From: Maniola hyperantus
Lineage: Eukaryota; Arthropoda; Insecta; Lepidoptera; Nymphalidae
Direction: 5' to 3'
Assembly: GCF_902806685.2 (NCBI RefSeq)
Contig: NC_048562.1
Coordinates: forward strand, 6,276,249-6,340,248
Length of the DNA stretch: 64,000 nucleotides
A program made the translations under genes and the position numbers. How positions within the stretch are numbered: position 1 is the stretch's first letter; every line of letters begins with the position of its first letter. The notes beneath the pieces were generated by a model. It was not told the DNA's origin. It saw only the letters and a program-made list of their open reading frames with translations, and did no database searches. This document shows positions 10,208-20,866 of the stretch, piece by piece.

Positions 10208-13200
10208 ATGGAGCCTGAAAAGCCCTTTGCCTGCAGTATGCCAGATTGTGGCATGACTTTCACTAATGAGGACCACCTACATGTCCACACGAAGAAGCAT
10301 GACATGGTGCTGCAGTTGGGAATGGGGCAGAAGGCTGCTTTTGTAGGTAGGTACAGGATTTTTGATAAATGAAAATAATATAATAAATAAAAAATTAAAA
10401 TCCATTCTAATATTATAAATGCGAAAGTGTGTCTGTCTGTCTGTCTGTCTGCTAGCCTTTCACAGCCCATCCGTTCAACCGATTTTGATGAAATTTGGTA
10501 CAGCGATAGCTTGCATCCCAGGGAAGGACATAGGCTACTTTTTATTCCGGAAAATCAAAGAGTTCCCACCGGACTTTTAAAAAATCTAAATCCACGTGGA
10601 CGAAGTCGCGGGCATCATCTAGTAAATAATAAAAGACATCCCATTCAAGTATGAACAAATGTACTGTCTTCAAGATTTTGTATCACTATCAAATCAAATT
10701 CTATCTGTTCAATGACATCATCAGAATATTTGTAGAAAAAATTAAGGAAAATGGTTTCCGCATTTCAGAAATATTAACCATAAAATATGTCAATATTGTG
10801 AGTTTAAGTTCAGCTAGAAAGTAAAAAAAGTGCGAGTTAGACTCGTGCACTGAGGGTTCCGTACTACAATCGTATTTATCGACATTTTGCACGATAAATC
10901 AAAAACTATTATGCCTGAAAATAAATAAAAATCTGTTTTAGAATGTACATGTAAAGCCCTATCATATGACACCCCACTTGGTATAGTAATCTTACTTTGA
11001 AAGTTGAACATAGCAATATTTGTTCATGAACACATTTTTGCATTTATAATATTAGTATGGAGTATTATATTTACAGCTGACCAAACCCCAACCCCCACCA
11101 GGTTTATAAGGAACTGTGAGGAGGTGGGGCTGTTCCAGGACCTTCAAAATGTGGCCGTCAACCCCTTTGACGAGGGGTTCAAGAGAGCTATGGAGACTAA
11201 GTGAGTAAAGTAAGATGTTACACTCATAACTGAGCAGGTTTTTTTATAGTCAGATACAATTTAACCCTTGACTGCAATCTCACCTGGTGGTAAGTGATGA
11301 TGCAGTCTAAGATGGAAGCAGGCTAATCTGAAAGGGGTATGGCAGTTTATATTAAACTTTTAAAATTAAATACACTAATATTTTCAAAATGGCTGACATG
11401 TAAATTTAAAAAACAAAATAAGAAATGCATAATCTTCATAGACTAAGTAAAAAGGCTAGACTAAAGTACTGTGTAACAGCATCTGAGATAGCGATAGCAC
11501 GCCTTAACGATGAATAACAGGACAATTACCATTGTTTAGTAGTCAATATTTGTATTAACCGATCAACAATATTAGTATTAAACAATTTTTATGTGAAAAA
11601 AGTAAATAACTAATGAGAAATACAATGACGCCACGAATTCTCAAAGTTTTTTTGCAACTAAAGTTGTAGTCCTTGAAAAAAATCGGTTACACGATAAGGG
11701 ACGAAAAATATGTTAGCTGCGTCTCTGTTTATCACATTAGTAACTTTATCTGTGCTCTCTTTTTAGTGTGAATGAGAAAGCAAACGTTCCTTTGTCTAGA
11801 TTTTTTACTCAGTTACTAAGATAATCTTGTACGATGGTACAGAACCCCTTGTTTGTGAGTCCGACTCGCACTTGACTGGCTTTTTTTCTTTTCAGACACG
11901 GAATGCACACGCTGGAAGGTCAGTCGTCCAACGAGGATCTCCTCCACACCCCACATTTGGTGTTTCCCCTGGAATCTGGTGACTGCACTCTCTACACTGC
12001 TAACAACCAACGGAATATTACTATTAGCAGGTACATACTACTTATGTCTTCATCTTCTTCACTCTGGGCTGGTTTCCGCACTTAAACGTTTCCGTCTGTT
12101 GTGTGTGCATTGCTCCTCCCCGCTGAAGTCCTCACTGCAGCCATCCAAGCTCGCTCCAGAAGCCGAGTAGACCGCCCAGGTTGTCAAGGGCTCCATGGAG
12201 TGAGGTCGGGAAACCAAATGGCGTTCGCGTTGTTCTGTCACGCCCGTGCACTCTAGTAGCACGTGCGTCAGTGTGTCATCGACCTCCATGCAGAAATTAC
12301 ATATGTCTTATGTAATAAAGTAGTATATATATCCTTGACTTGAAGCTGTGATAGCCTAGCGGTTAGGACGTCCTTCTAATCGGAGGTCGGGGGTTCGATC
12401 CCGGGCACGCACCTCTAACTTTTCAGAGTTATGTGCGTTTTAAGTAATTACATGTCACTTGCTTTGACTGTGAGGAAAGTTCTCCTTCTTCCAAGAGGAA
12501 AGCCTGAGAGTTCTCCGTTATGTTTCAAAAGTGTGTGAAGTCTGCCAATCCTCAATTGGCCTGCTGGCCAAGTGCGGATTTGCTGACTGAATGACCAGAC
12601 ATTTGGCCAGACATAATGGCCATATCCTTCGCTTTCTTAGAGTTGTTCAGTAGTGAGCCGGTGATGGGTTGACGATGATGATGATTACAAAAAACAATCA
12701 CGATTGTTTCAGATCATCAAGCGACGAATCTGGCGCCGTCAAAGAATACGAAACGACCAAAATATCTAAACTGACCAACGAAGTGACAACTATCAGTCGA
12801 ATCGTAGGCAAAGACGATGTGTCCATCGTGAGGCATGAAGACAGCACCAAGAGTAAAGATATTCTAAACGAAACCTCAGTTTCTTATACTAATAATGTAA
12901 TAATCCATAGCAACGTAGAAATAAGACATGACATAAACATAGACACTAAAAAAGTAGCTAATAACAATGATTCCATTATAAAAGACCCATTAAGTATAGA
13001 TGAACTAATTAAATTTAATGATAATAATAAGTTAAAGGATGTACCGCCTATGATGTCTCAAAAATCGCTAGATTTTGTTGTTGATAGCCTAACGACAGAA
13101 CCTGTGAATCGAGAAGAAAGTTTACCTAAAAAAGCAAAACGTAACATACAACGTAACGATAATGATAGATTAGATGAAAAAAATGACTCAAAACGTAATA

Positions 13201-15048
13201 ATGATGATATAAATAAAGTTTCGAATGAAAAAGATAAAAATACACTGAAATCTGCAAATGATCTTGAATATGAAGTGATAATAAAACTGCCAAATGGTAA
13301 ACATGTTAGGATGAAAGCTGTAGATGAAGAAAAACCGATAAGTGCTAAAGAAAAGCTAAATATGGAACTAAGGAATAAAATACAAAAACCTAACATATCT
13401 AACCCAACTGTCCGAAATATAATACCTATGAGTGCTGGTAATTTAATACCTGTTACTATATTTAATCCCAATTTAGCTTTGAATCCAAATTTGACAATGA
13501 ATCCCACTTTTTTGAATCCAGGATTACCGATTTTTCCGAAAATACCAATACATCCTTTTACTGCTGGTTTGAAAAATAATTTCAAACCGGTAAAGACGAG
13601 AGTTATATATGAAACTGATAAAAATATAGCAACGGATAAATGTAAAGAAACAGAATTAAATGTAAATGAAAGAGATGGTTGTAATACAAATAAATGTAAA
13701 GAAACAGAAAAGACTGTGAATGAAAGAGATAGCTGTATGGGGACAGAGAAAAATTGTAATACTAATGTAAAGAGAAAATCACTATCGATATTGGGAAGTC
13801 ACAGTGCAGCATCAAAAAGATACAGGTATTTAAAAAAAAATTTAAGGAAAAGGTAACTGACTGACTGATCTATCAACGCACAGCTCAAACTACAGGATCG
13901 GGCTGTAATTAGGCATGCAGATAGCTATTATGACGTAGGCATCCGCTAATAAAGGATTTGTGAAAATTCAGCCCCTAAGGGGGTAAAATAGGGTGTTGAA
14001 ATTTGTGTAGTCCATGCAGGCGAAGTCGCGAGCATAAGCTAGTATACCTATAAAAGGAAGGGGTGACTGACTGACTGACTGATCTATCAACGTACAGCTC
14101 AAACTACTGGACGGATCGGGCTAAAATTGGTATGCAGATAGCTATTATGACTAAGAAAGGATTTTTGAAAATTCTACTCATGAGGGGGTAAATAAAATAG
14201 GGGTTTGAAATTTGTGTAGTCCATGCAGGCGAAGTCGCGAGCATAAGCTAGTATACCTATAAAAGGAAGGGGTGACTGACTGACTGACTGATCTATCAAC
14301 GTACAGCTCAAACTACTGGACGGATCGGGCTAAAATTGGTATGCAGATAGCTATTATGACTAAGAAAGGATTTTTGAAAATTCTACTCATGAGGGGGTAA
14401 ATAAAATAGGGGTTTGAAATTTGTGTAGTCCATGCAGGCGAAGTCGCGAGCATAAGCTAGTATACCTATAAAAGGAAGGGGTGACTGACTGACTGACTGA
14501 TCTATCAACGTACAGCTCAAACTACTGGACGGATCGGGCTAAAATTTGGCATGCAGATAGCTATTATGACTAAGAAAGGATTTTTGAAAATTCTACTCAT
14601 GAGGGGGTAAATAAAATAGGGGTTTGAAATTTGTGTAGTCGCTAGCGTTATCTAGTAATATTATATTTTTTTAGGGAAAAATTAAAATTAACTATGCAAA
14701 AACAAATCGAAGAAAACATAGATCTACGCAAGATGAACCGAAGGTTGGCTCATGAGAAGGCGGTGTTACAGCGCATCATCACACAGCATCTGAAGGATTG
14801 CCCCACCGGGCAAGATCTTAGTCGTAAGTATCGAGCTCCTCCTCATTGGCACTGAATGAAATATTGAAAAATATTATTATGAAACTATATTAACTCTATG
14901 ATGATGATGATGATGATGATGATGAAATTATAATAGGTCGACGGTTCAAAACCCGCCCGTTGCACTATTGTGGTACCTACTCCTAGCACAAGCCTGACGC
15001 TTAGTTGGAGAGGAATGGGGAATATTAGTCATTTAATATGGCTAATAT

Positions 15049-15130
<82 letters not shown>

Positions 15131-16434
15131 AGTAATTGAAATAGTTATGAAACTATATTAACTCTAGTATACATGATCATCATCATGATCAACCCATCAC
15201 CGGCTCACTACAGAGCGCGGGCCTCCTCTCAGAGTGAGAAGGGTTTTGGCCATAGTCTACCACGCTGGCCATGTGCAGATTGGTAGACTTCACACACCTT
15301 TGAGAACATAGAATAGAATAGAATAGAATGTTTTTTTTATTCATGTAAACTTTTAAAAGTGCTTATGAATAGTCAGGTAGTTTTAATTTACCACTGGTTC
15401 GGAATGCCATAATGGAGAACTCTCAAGCTTGCAGGTTTCCTCACGATGTTTTCCTTCACCGTTAAAGCAAGTTATATTTAATTAATTAAAACGCACATAA
15501 TTCCGAAAAGTCAGAGGTGCGTGCTCGGGATCGTACCCCCGACCTCCGATTAGAAGGCGGACGTCCTAACCACTAGGCTATCACTGCTTGTATACATAAT
15601 ATATCTAAATACATAAAAGGAAAAGGTGACTGGCTGACTGATCTCTTGAAAAGAGCAACCGCCGAGTTTCTTGCTGGTTCTTCTCGGTAGGAACGGCATT
15701 CTGAACCAGTGGTAAATTCAACTAGTTGACGATTCAAAAGCACTTGTAAAAGTTTACTAGAATAAAAAAATATTCTATTCTATTCTACTGACTGACTGAC
15801 TGACTGACTGATCTATCAACTCACAGCTGAAACTACTGGACGGATTTGGCTGAAATTTGGCATGCAGATTGTATAACGTAGGCATCCGCTAAGAAGGGAT
15901 TTTTGAAAATCCAACCCCTAAGGGAGTAGGGGGTTAAAATTTTTTTTTTAAATTTTTAGTGTACAAACACGGTTAGGCATTGAAGTCGGTTTTTATTTAT
16001 TTTGAAAAAAAATTTTTTACGTCGTTACTTTTACTTTAACCGCACCTAGGTTACATGTAATGGCCCCGATTCTCTAGTCTCTCTCTAAACTAAATTTAGA
16101 GTAGCTGCATCCTTTTCTTTTTACTAATGCTAAAAAAGGAACGGAACATGAGTTTCACATTTAAAGACTCTAAATTTTAGTGCACAATACAAATTTAAAC
16201 AGTAGGTTCGCGAGTGCGTGCTAAAATCACGGGTTTTACCATCTAAAAATTAAATTTAGAAATGTCAAACTGCTTCTGTCCTTTTCATATTACAATAGTA
16301 AGAAGAGGGTGCGAATACTCTAAAATTAGGTTGTGCTTAGAATCGGTGCCTATGTACTAACTCAGTTTTTCTAAATTCCAGGTACTTTAGAAGAGAAATT
16401 GCAGAACTTAAATGATTGTATTGACATTGACTGA
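10208..16434 (+). CDS. Atf-2: Activating transcription factor 2 (ATF-2) orthologue
   Basis: Coding exons: 10208-10346, 11077-11200, 11896-12030, 12713-13825, 14675-14823 and 16382-16434. All are bounded by GT-AG and phase-consistent; 1713 nt, 570 aa. The ATG at 10208 is the first in frame; an in-frame TGA lies at 10190-10192. Residues 7-31 form a C2H2 finger (C9, C14, H27, H31; C-x4-C-x12-H-x3-H) with the ATF2-type FTNEDHL. Residues 48-56 are DQTPTPTRF, matching the JNK/p38 phospho-acceptor motif of ATF2/ATF7, followed by NCEEVGLF. Residues 133-503 are a long low-complexity Asn/Lys/Asp-rich region. The C-terminal bZIP has zipper leucines at 521, 528 and 535 and ends with a KDCP motif as in ATF2. 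ATF-2 is a nuclear stress-responsive activator that dimerises with Jun-type partners. The basic region is unusual (see findings). The introns are full of mobile elements. Confidence 0.93.
10403..10623 (+). mobile_element. Family A Helitron-like element in Atf-2 intron 1
   Basis: A full-looking copy: ATTATAAATGCGAAAGTGTG, five CTGT repeats, the ACCGATTTTGATGAAATTTGG core, then the CCACGTGGACGAAGTCGCG hairpin and CTAGT. Confidence 0.75.
10825..11035 (+). repeat. Family C fragment in Atf-2 intron 1
   Basis: Contains GACTCGTGCACTGAGGGTTC, the TCGACATTTTGCACGATAAA core and the CATATGACACCCCACTTGG segment; the 3' half is missing. It ends about 40 bases before exon 2. Confidence 0.7.
11262..11350 (+). 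repeat. Interspersed repeat fragment in Atf-2 intron 2
   Basis: TTGACTGCAATCTCACCTGG and the following TAAGTGATGATGCAG recur (in either orientation) at 2325-2415, 7340-7375, 22080-22160 and 56290-56390. Confidence 0.6.
11830..11888 (-). repeat. Family C end that supplies an Atf-2 splice acceptor tract
   Basis: GTCCGACTCGCACTTGACTG followed by GCTTTTTTT matches the reversed end of family C (compare 21466-21490). The T-rich end of this fragment runs straight into TTTTCAG at 11889-11895, the acceptor of Atf-2 exon 3. Confidence 0.6.
12040..12310 (-). mobile_element. LINE remnant, C-terminal zinc-knuckle region
   Basis: The minus-strand frame reads ICNFCMEVDDTLTHVLLEC, the C-x2-C..H-x4-C motif near the C terminus of R1/Jockey-type LINE proteins, followed by about 60 further residues. 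No reverse transcriptase core is present, so it is a truncated relic inside Atf-2 intron 3. Confidence 0.7.
12344..12695 (+). mobile_element. SINE-2 copy in Atf-2 intron 3
   Basis: A tRNA-like head (TAGCCTAGCGGTTAGGACGT as box A region, GGGGGTTCGATCCCGG as box B) is followed by the family body and a GATGATGATGATGATTA tail. The tail ends about 20 bases before the exon 4 acceptor. The head is not a functional tRNA: it continues directly into the SINE body. Confidence 0.8.
12713..13825 (+). CDS. Atf-2: Atf-2 exon 4, low-complexity centre and basic region
   Basis: This 1113-base exon supplies residues 133-504. Order: a Ser/Thr-rich start, an Asn/Asp/Lys-rich stretch, a run of NPN/NPT/NPG motifs (about residues 380-410), then two 18-residue Cys-containing repeats (KCKETE..VNERD; 54-base period, near 13638-13740). 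It ends with KRKS and HSAASKRYR. The acceptor lies about 20 bases after a SINE-2 tail. If the terminal donor at 13826 is not used, reading continues only to a stop at 13854-13856. An opposite-strand frame at 13058-13585 is a shadow. Confidence 0.85.
13856..14667 (+). mobile_element. Tandem array of family B Helitron-like units in Atf-2 intron 4
   Basis: One older copy (about 13856-14040) is followed by three nearly identical units with a 209-base period (starting 14041, 14250 and 14459). Each runs from AGTATACCTATAAAAGGAAG to a CATGCAGGCGAAGTCGCGAG / CTAG end, except the last, which loses its hairpin and ends near 14656. The array ends just before the exon 5 acceptor tract. Confidence 0.8.
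14675..14823 (+). CDS. Atf-2: Atf-2 exon 5, leucine zipper
   Basis: The exon follows TTTTTTTAG and ends at AGTC|GTAAGT. It begins by completing R504 and encodes the zipper, with heptad leucines 521, 528 and 535, then LQRIITQHLKDCP. The spacing from the position of the invariant bZIP Asn to these leucines is the same as in human ATF2. The first and last heptad positions (514 and 542) are Gln and His, so the zipper is shorter than usual. The final exon (16382-16434) adds 16 full residues ending in DIDID-like acidic sequence. Confidence 0.88.
14899..15128 (+). mobile_element. (GAT)n tract and SINE-1 copy with very long A tail
   Basis: A GATGAT microsatellite (about 14899-14925) is followed by a SINE-1 body with box B-like CGACGGTTCAAAACCC and an A run of about 75 bases (15053-15128). 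The tail length suggests a recent insertion or an assembly-sensitive tract. It lies in Atf-2 intron 5. Confidence 0.75.
15175..15600 (-). mobile_element. SINE-2 copy interrupted by a LINE-tail fragment
   Basis: The reverse strand carries the tRNA-like head near 15515-15590 and the body back to ATCATCATGATC at 15175. A segment at about 15308-15410 starting with TAGAATAGAATAGAATG is the reverse of the LINE tail at 15645-15790, inserted within it. Confidence 0.7.
15601..15960 (+). mobile_element. Family B copy split by a LINE 3' tail
   Basis: Family B begins at about 15601 (ACATAAAAGGAAAAGGTGAC), is interrupted at about 15645-15785 by a LINE-type tail ending in TATTCTATTCTATTC, and resumes with GACTGACTGACTG through its core to about 15940. 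Confidence 0.7.
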
Positions 16435-16740
16435 TGTATATTTTAACTATTTTACTATAATACATAATTAAAATTAAATCAAATTATTTTAATGTGTAAT
16501 TAAAATTAAATATTTAATGTACGAAGTTGTTTTAATTAATACTTAATAGTTAATACCTACCTTTATTTTCATTCAAGAATCCTTAATCCATACTTTTTAT
16601 TTAATTTTATCATTTTTGTGATAGTATGTATAGTTCGCGACAGGTTGAGATGGCAATCGGGGTATGAGGCGGGGGACGCCCCGCACACCCACACGTCATC
16701 CACACGTCTTGTCCTGTGCAGAAGTCCGAACAATCATCTT
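16435..16740. other. Atf-2 3' flank and a GC-rich repeat fragment
   Basis: The 3' UTR is AT-rich with ATTAAA motifs at about 16469 and 16500 as possible polyadenylation signals. Bases 16630-16735 (GGCGGGGGACGCCCCGCACA) differ sharply in composition and look like a piece of an interspersed element. Confidence 0.5.
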
Positions 16741-17050
16741 ATATATATATATATATACAAGGAAAAGGTGACTGACTGACTGACTGACTGATCTATCAAC
16801 GCACAGCTCAAACTACTGGACGGATCGGGCTGAAATTTGGCATGCAGATAGCTATTACGACGTAGACATCCGCTAAGAAAGGATTTTTGAAAATTCAATC
16901 CCTAAGGGGGTGAAATAGGGGTTTGAAATTTATGTAGTCCACGCGGACGAAGTCGCGAGCATAAGCTAGTCTAAATATATAAAAGGAAAAGGTGACTGAC
17001 TGACTGACTGATTTGATCTATATACGCACAGCTCAAACTACTGGACGGCA
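16739..17050 (+). mobile_element. (TA)n tract followed by family B copies
   Basis: A short TA tract (16739-16756) precedes a full family B copy (about 16757-16968, ending CTAGT) and the first 75 bases of a second copy. Confidence 0.7.
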
Positions 17051-17094
17051 GCCCGCTGAAGAGAATTAATTAATTTACACAGAATATAAATTAA

Positions 17095-17610
17095 TGATAA
17101 TTATCCTAGTATTAAATAACCACTTAAAAATTAAAAATTGTGATTTTAAACTTGCGGCCATGTTATAATTCGTTTCACAGTTATATAGATAAATTGCATA
17201 TAACCTAGAAACATTGTGATTTAAACTTAGATTTAATGAAAAACCGCAAGTTCTAGAGGTGTTAAATCCTATGTTTAGATATCAGTCAGAGGCGTCTTTA
17301 CCTATGGTGCAGGGTCTAAGGGGGCGCCGAGCGCCCTCTAATGCGACACCTCCAAAGATGCGTCGATGCCGGCGCTCTCAAAGACCCTGCGCTCGCGTTA
17401 TGGCCGACGCCACCGACGCCGTCATCATTTAAAATTGCACCATTTGCATCCGAATTTCCGTTTGAAAATATAACTGTTAGTATTCCATTTGGACCCTGCT
17501 CCTACTAGACTAGAGGGCGCCAGGGTACTGGTTGCACACGGGCGCCACAAGGGCTAGAGACGCCTCTGTTATCAGTTATGAAACAGCAACAAAATGCTGC
17601 ATAAAGCATA
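17095..17610 (+). repeat. Interspersed repeat, host of a hAT insertion
   Basis: Segments at 17095-17286 and 17569-17610 match, in reverse, 45130-45365 (shared ACCGCAAGTTCT, GTTAAATCCTATGTTTAG and ATGAAACAGCAACAAAATG). The 45-kb copy is uninterrupted where this one holds the hAT-like element. Confidence 0.75.
17287..17568. mobile_element. Non-autonomous hAT-type element with 8-bp target duplication
   Basis: Ends are inverted (CAGAGGCGTCTTTA at the left, TAGAGACGCCTCTG at the right). They are flanked by ATATCAGT (17279-17286) and TTATCAGT (17569-17576), an 8-base duplication with one mismatch, the hAT length. The 282-base body is GC-rich and non-coding. The matching empty site near 45176-45190 supports the boundaries. 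Confidence 0.82.
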
Positions 17611-17659
17611 CGTGTAAACGACTTTTATATAATAAAATGGGTCACGGTTCTATAGAAAT

Positions 17660-17806
17660 TCTGTCATTGTCCTTTGGCATGCAGATAGCTATTATGACGT
17701 AGGCATCCGCTAAGAAAAGGTTTTTTAAAATTCAACCCCTAAGGGTGTGAAATAGGGGTTCGAAATTTGTGTAGTCCACGCGGATGAAGTCGCGGGCATA
17801 AGCTAG
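17660..17806 (+). mobile_element. Family B 3' part
   Basis: Core TTTGGCATGCAGATAGCTATT to CCACGCGGATGAAGTCGCG and CTAGT; the 5' half is missing. Confidence 0.65.
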
Positions 17807-17859
17807 TCATTTAAATTAATAGCAACTCTTGCTACGACCTGTCCTGTGTCCAGATTCGC

Positions 17860-18178
17860 ACACAATGGGTTCCGTACTATCGTACAAAATATTTTAATGT
17901 GCAGCACTGCAAGATAATAACAACAGCGCCATCTATGTGTGATTTTATAAATTAAAATTAATTTATCAAATCACATATAGATGGCGCTGTAATTAAAGTA
18001 TGTTCACAAATTCACGGTTTTCGGATTTATTCCTATCTAGCTAGATATCATGATTATAGGATCTAGGTCAAGGTGAAGTAACCTATAGGTTTTGTTGACA
18101 GACACGATAGACAGACAGACAGACAACGCAGTGATCCTATAAGGGTTCCTTTTTTTCTTTTGAGGTACGGAACCCTAA
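17860..18178 (+). repeat. Family C copy with nested small palindrome
   Basis: Starts near GGGTTCCGTACTATCG and ends AGGTACGGAACCCTAA. A hairpin at 17923-17990 (ACAGCGCCATCTATGTGTGA and its complement) sits inside it as a separate insertion. Confidence 0.7.
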
Positions 18179-20440
18179 AAATTAGTAGTGTGCAACGTAG
18201 AGCCCCAATAAGAAATAAATTCCACTCGAGTAAAGCCGGGAGTCAACTTACAGCTAGTATTAACTAAAAAAAATTTTGCAAATCGGTCCAGAAACCTCGA
18301 AAAAAATCGGTGTACATATACATTTAAAAAAAAGAAATGGTCCGAATTGAGAACCACCTCCTTTTTGGAAGTTGGTTAAAAAGACAATGGATTAAAAAAG
18401 GGCATTTATAATTTGAGCATTTTTCCGCATAGCGGCATGGGCGCATGGCGCAGTATTGCCGGCTTGTCTGTGTTGCCAGCGTACAAATACTGCCAACTTT
18501 TAGGGAGAGATTTAACACTTTACGGGATCGATGCACGGTGTGTCGTATCGTATGCTTAATCCACAGACCTAATAGATTAGCAACATGCAGGTTAGAATCC
18601 TGCCGGTTCCGCAATTTTTGATATGTACCTGTTTAAAAATTATTATGAAGATACTTGCCATCTAGTGAGCTTGTTGTGACTAGTCCGTCTATCAGTATCG
18701 CGGTAACCTATACCTATAACTTGACCGGCATCATACTTTCCCAGGTACAAGGGATTGCGTCAAATGAGCGACCGCCATGCGACGATCGCACGATTGCGTC
18801 GATTAAATGGGTAAATAGGTAATTTTAGTTCGCGTGTAGCAATACTGACTCAGTACGTGTCCACCGCGGCGTACGGATCGGGTGAAATCGTCCCAGAAAA
18901 TGGGACCTCACCAAAATATCCACCGAAAATCATTATGAAACGTTGACTAAACCTTTAGTTTTAAACTAAAAAAACTATGTTAGTGGCGTTATAACGGTCG
19001 GTGCGTACGTAGTTTTAGTTTAGTTAGCTAGTGATCCTTGTTTCGTCGTAATTAAAATGTATGTGTTGGTAAGACCTTTGCTCGTGTTTAGTGCCAATTA
19101 AAAAAAACCCCTAAAATTATTTATATTTTACTCTTTACTACTTATTTTTTTTAAATACAATAGGTGTTTTAAAGTGCGTGAATATTTTGTGCCACAGTTG
19201 TAAAATCGTGTTTAAATCTTAGCTGATATAAAAAGTAATAAAGAAATTAAAATTACGTAAAGCAATACATAGTGATTAATAAGAAAATGCCCTCTTTTTT
19301 GTTAAATTGTAGTAAACAATGCTTGTTTCGGACAGGTTCTGCTTAAAATCAATAAATGTCTGCGCATAGCATTGCCGTATACCTACGTTATGAAGTCACG
19401 AAACCTAGGTAAACCTTGCTTTTTAATAACCTCTTAATTAAAAAAAATAACAATTCTTTTATAAAGTGTGCATATTAAAGAACCGAATTAAAAAAAGTAG
19501 AACTATGCAGGGATTATTGCATTTAGTTTTCAAAACTACTCATATATTTCGAAACATTGCTGACTAAAATTACATTAAAGTTTGTAAATTCGAGAAACTA
19601 AAGAAGATTTTGTGACTAAAATAAATTCGAACGCGCGTATTTTGAAATACGATGGTGGTTCCCGCCAATTCGCCTGTCAAGAACGTGTGATAATTTTTTA
19701 CTATGCGCTAAATAAAAACATTAGGGATGTGCGCATTTTTATCGATACATTTTTATTTTAAAAATGTTATTCTTTTATTTAATTTTATGAAAATGAATGC
19801 ATGCAATTTTATTAAAACAGCTCAGTAACAAAATATATCAAATCAGTGACAAAAATTAATAATAATTGCTTATTTTAATATATAAAATACTACATACTTT
19901 ACAATGACATCTAAACCAGGATATAAGTTTTCAAACGTAGGTATATAGGTATGCCTTAAGTTACATAACACAGCTGATATGTTATGTAGGTACCTATCTA
20001 GTAGGTAGTAACAATATTAAATTAGCCAATTGCATATAACTTTATAATTTTTACGAAAATATTAGTGATTATTTTAAATATTAGGTACGTAATACCTATG
20101 TGAAGTACCTACATGTATTGCAATGACATGCTAAAATAATATTATTTAGTATTAGAACCAAATTAAGTACTTGAATTGAATATCTAGCTTAGTCATTAGT
20201 GAATAGTTGCAGTTTAACCGTAAAAATAGAGTCGTTAAAATATGTAGCATTTTTATTTTACTAACTTTTGTATTATAGAATCAGGTGTTACTTTGCGGAA
20301 ATCTATGATATAACTACAATGAACCAAAAGCTTAATTTGCTACAATCCGCTGAAACTGGTTGAATCTGTATGGTGCAACTTGCAGCATGCGACATGCACC
20401 GCCCGCCCTCCCACTGCTAAACATGCAGGAAAAAGCAGGC
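18179..20440. other. Spacer, no supported gene
   Basis: Bases 18300-18640 hold an apparent repeat, with a tRNA-like box B (GGTTAGAATCC) near 18590. The stretch 18740-19700 is mixed-composition unique sequence and 19740-20300 is AT-rich. A 96-codon minus-strand frame at 18324-18614 lies inside the repeat and has no splice or family support. Confidence 0.5.
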
Positions 20441-20715
20441 ACCAGGCAAGCCACTCGCATCACCAGCACGCAGCACCACACAAATCCCAAAACACACTCG
20501 ACGCACGTTTCGCTCCGACACCGGAGCATCTTCAGGAGATATAGACGTCGAGTGTGTTTTGGGATGTGTGTGGTACCGCGTGGTGGTGCGTATTGCTTGC
20601 TCGGGGTGTAAGCTAACTCTGTACCAAATTTCATCGAAATCGGTTAAACTGTTGGGCCGTGAAAAGCTAGCAGACAGACGGACACACTTTCGCATAATTT
20701 ATAATATTAGTATTA
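20440..20715. repeat. Foldback-containing repeat
   Basis: Arms at about 20475-20504 and 20545-20574 (AATCCCAAAACACACTCGAC and complement) flank CGTTTCGCTCCGACACCGGA. Bases 20600-20715 are the reverse of a family A 5' region. The overlapping frames in both strands here are by-products of the palindrome. Confidence 0.6.
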
Positions 20716-20866
20716 TTTTTTATTAGTGTAGACCACAAACATCACTAAGACGTCGCTTACGCGTTTTTGGGAAATGCGATTTGCGATTTATTTACCTACT
20801 TCTTGACTAAGCTAAGGAAAAATAGATTAACCTACTAAGTACTAAGGTAGTAAGAAGACACTAGCC

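Noticed and set aside
12346..12412. tRNA gene (clear box A and box B)
   Set aside because: The sequence runs directly into a SINE body and the same head recurs with that body at 15515, 55190 and 61800; no independent tRNA is indicated.
13058..13585. 175-codon minus-strand frame
   Set aside because: It lies antisense to Atf-2 exon 4 and its Phe/Ser/Leu-rich composition is the mirror of Lys/Asn/Asp-rich codons.
14970..15161. Frame with about 25 consecutive lysines
   Set aside because: It is translation of the SINE-1 body and its A tail.
20332..20695. Overlapping frames of 83-100 codons on both strands
   Set aside because: They arise from a palindromic repeat and the reversed 5' end of family A.
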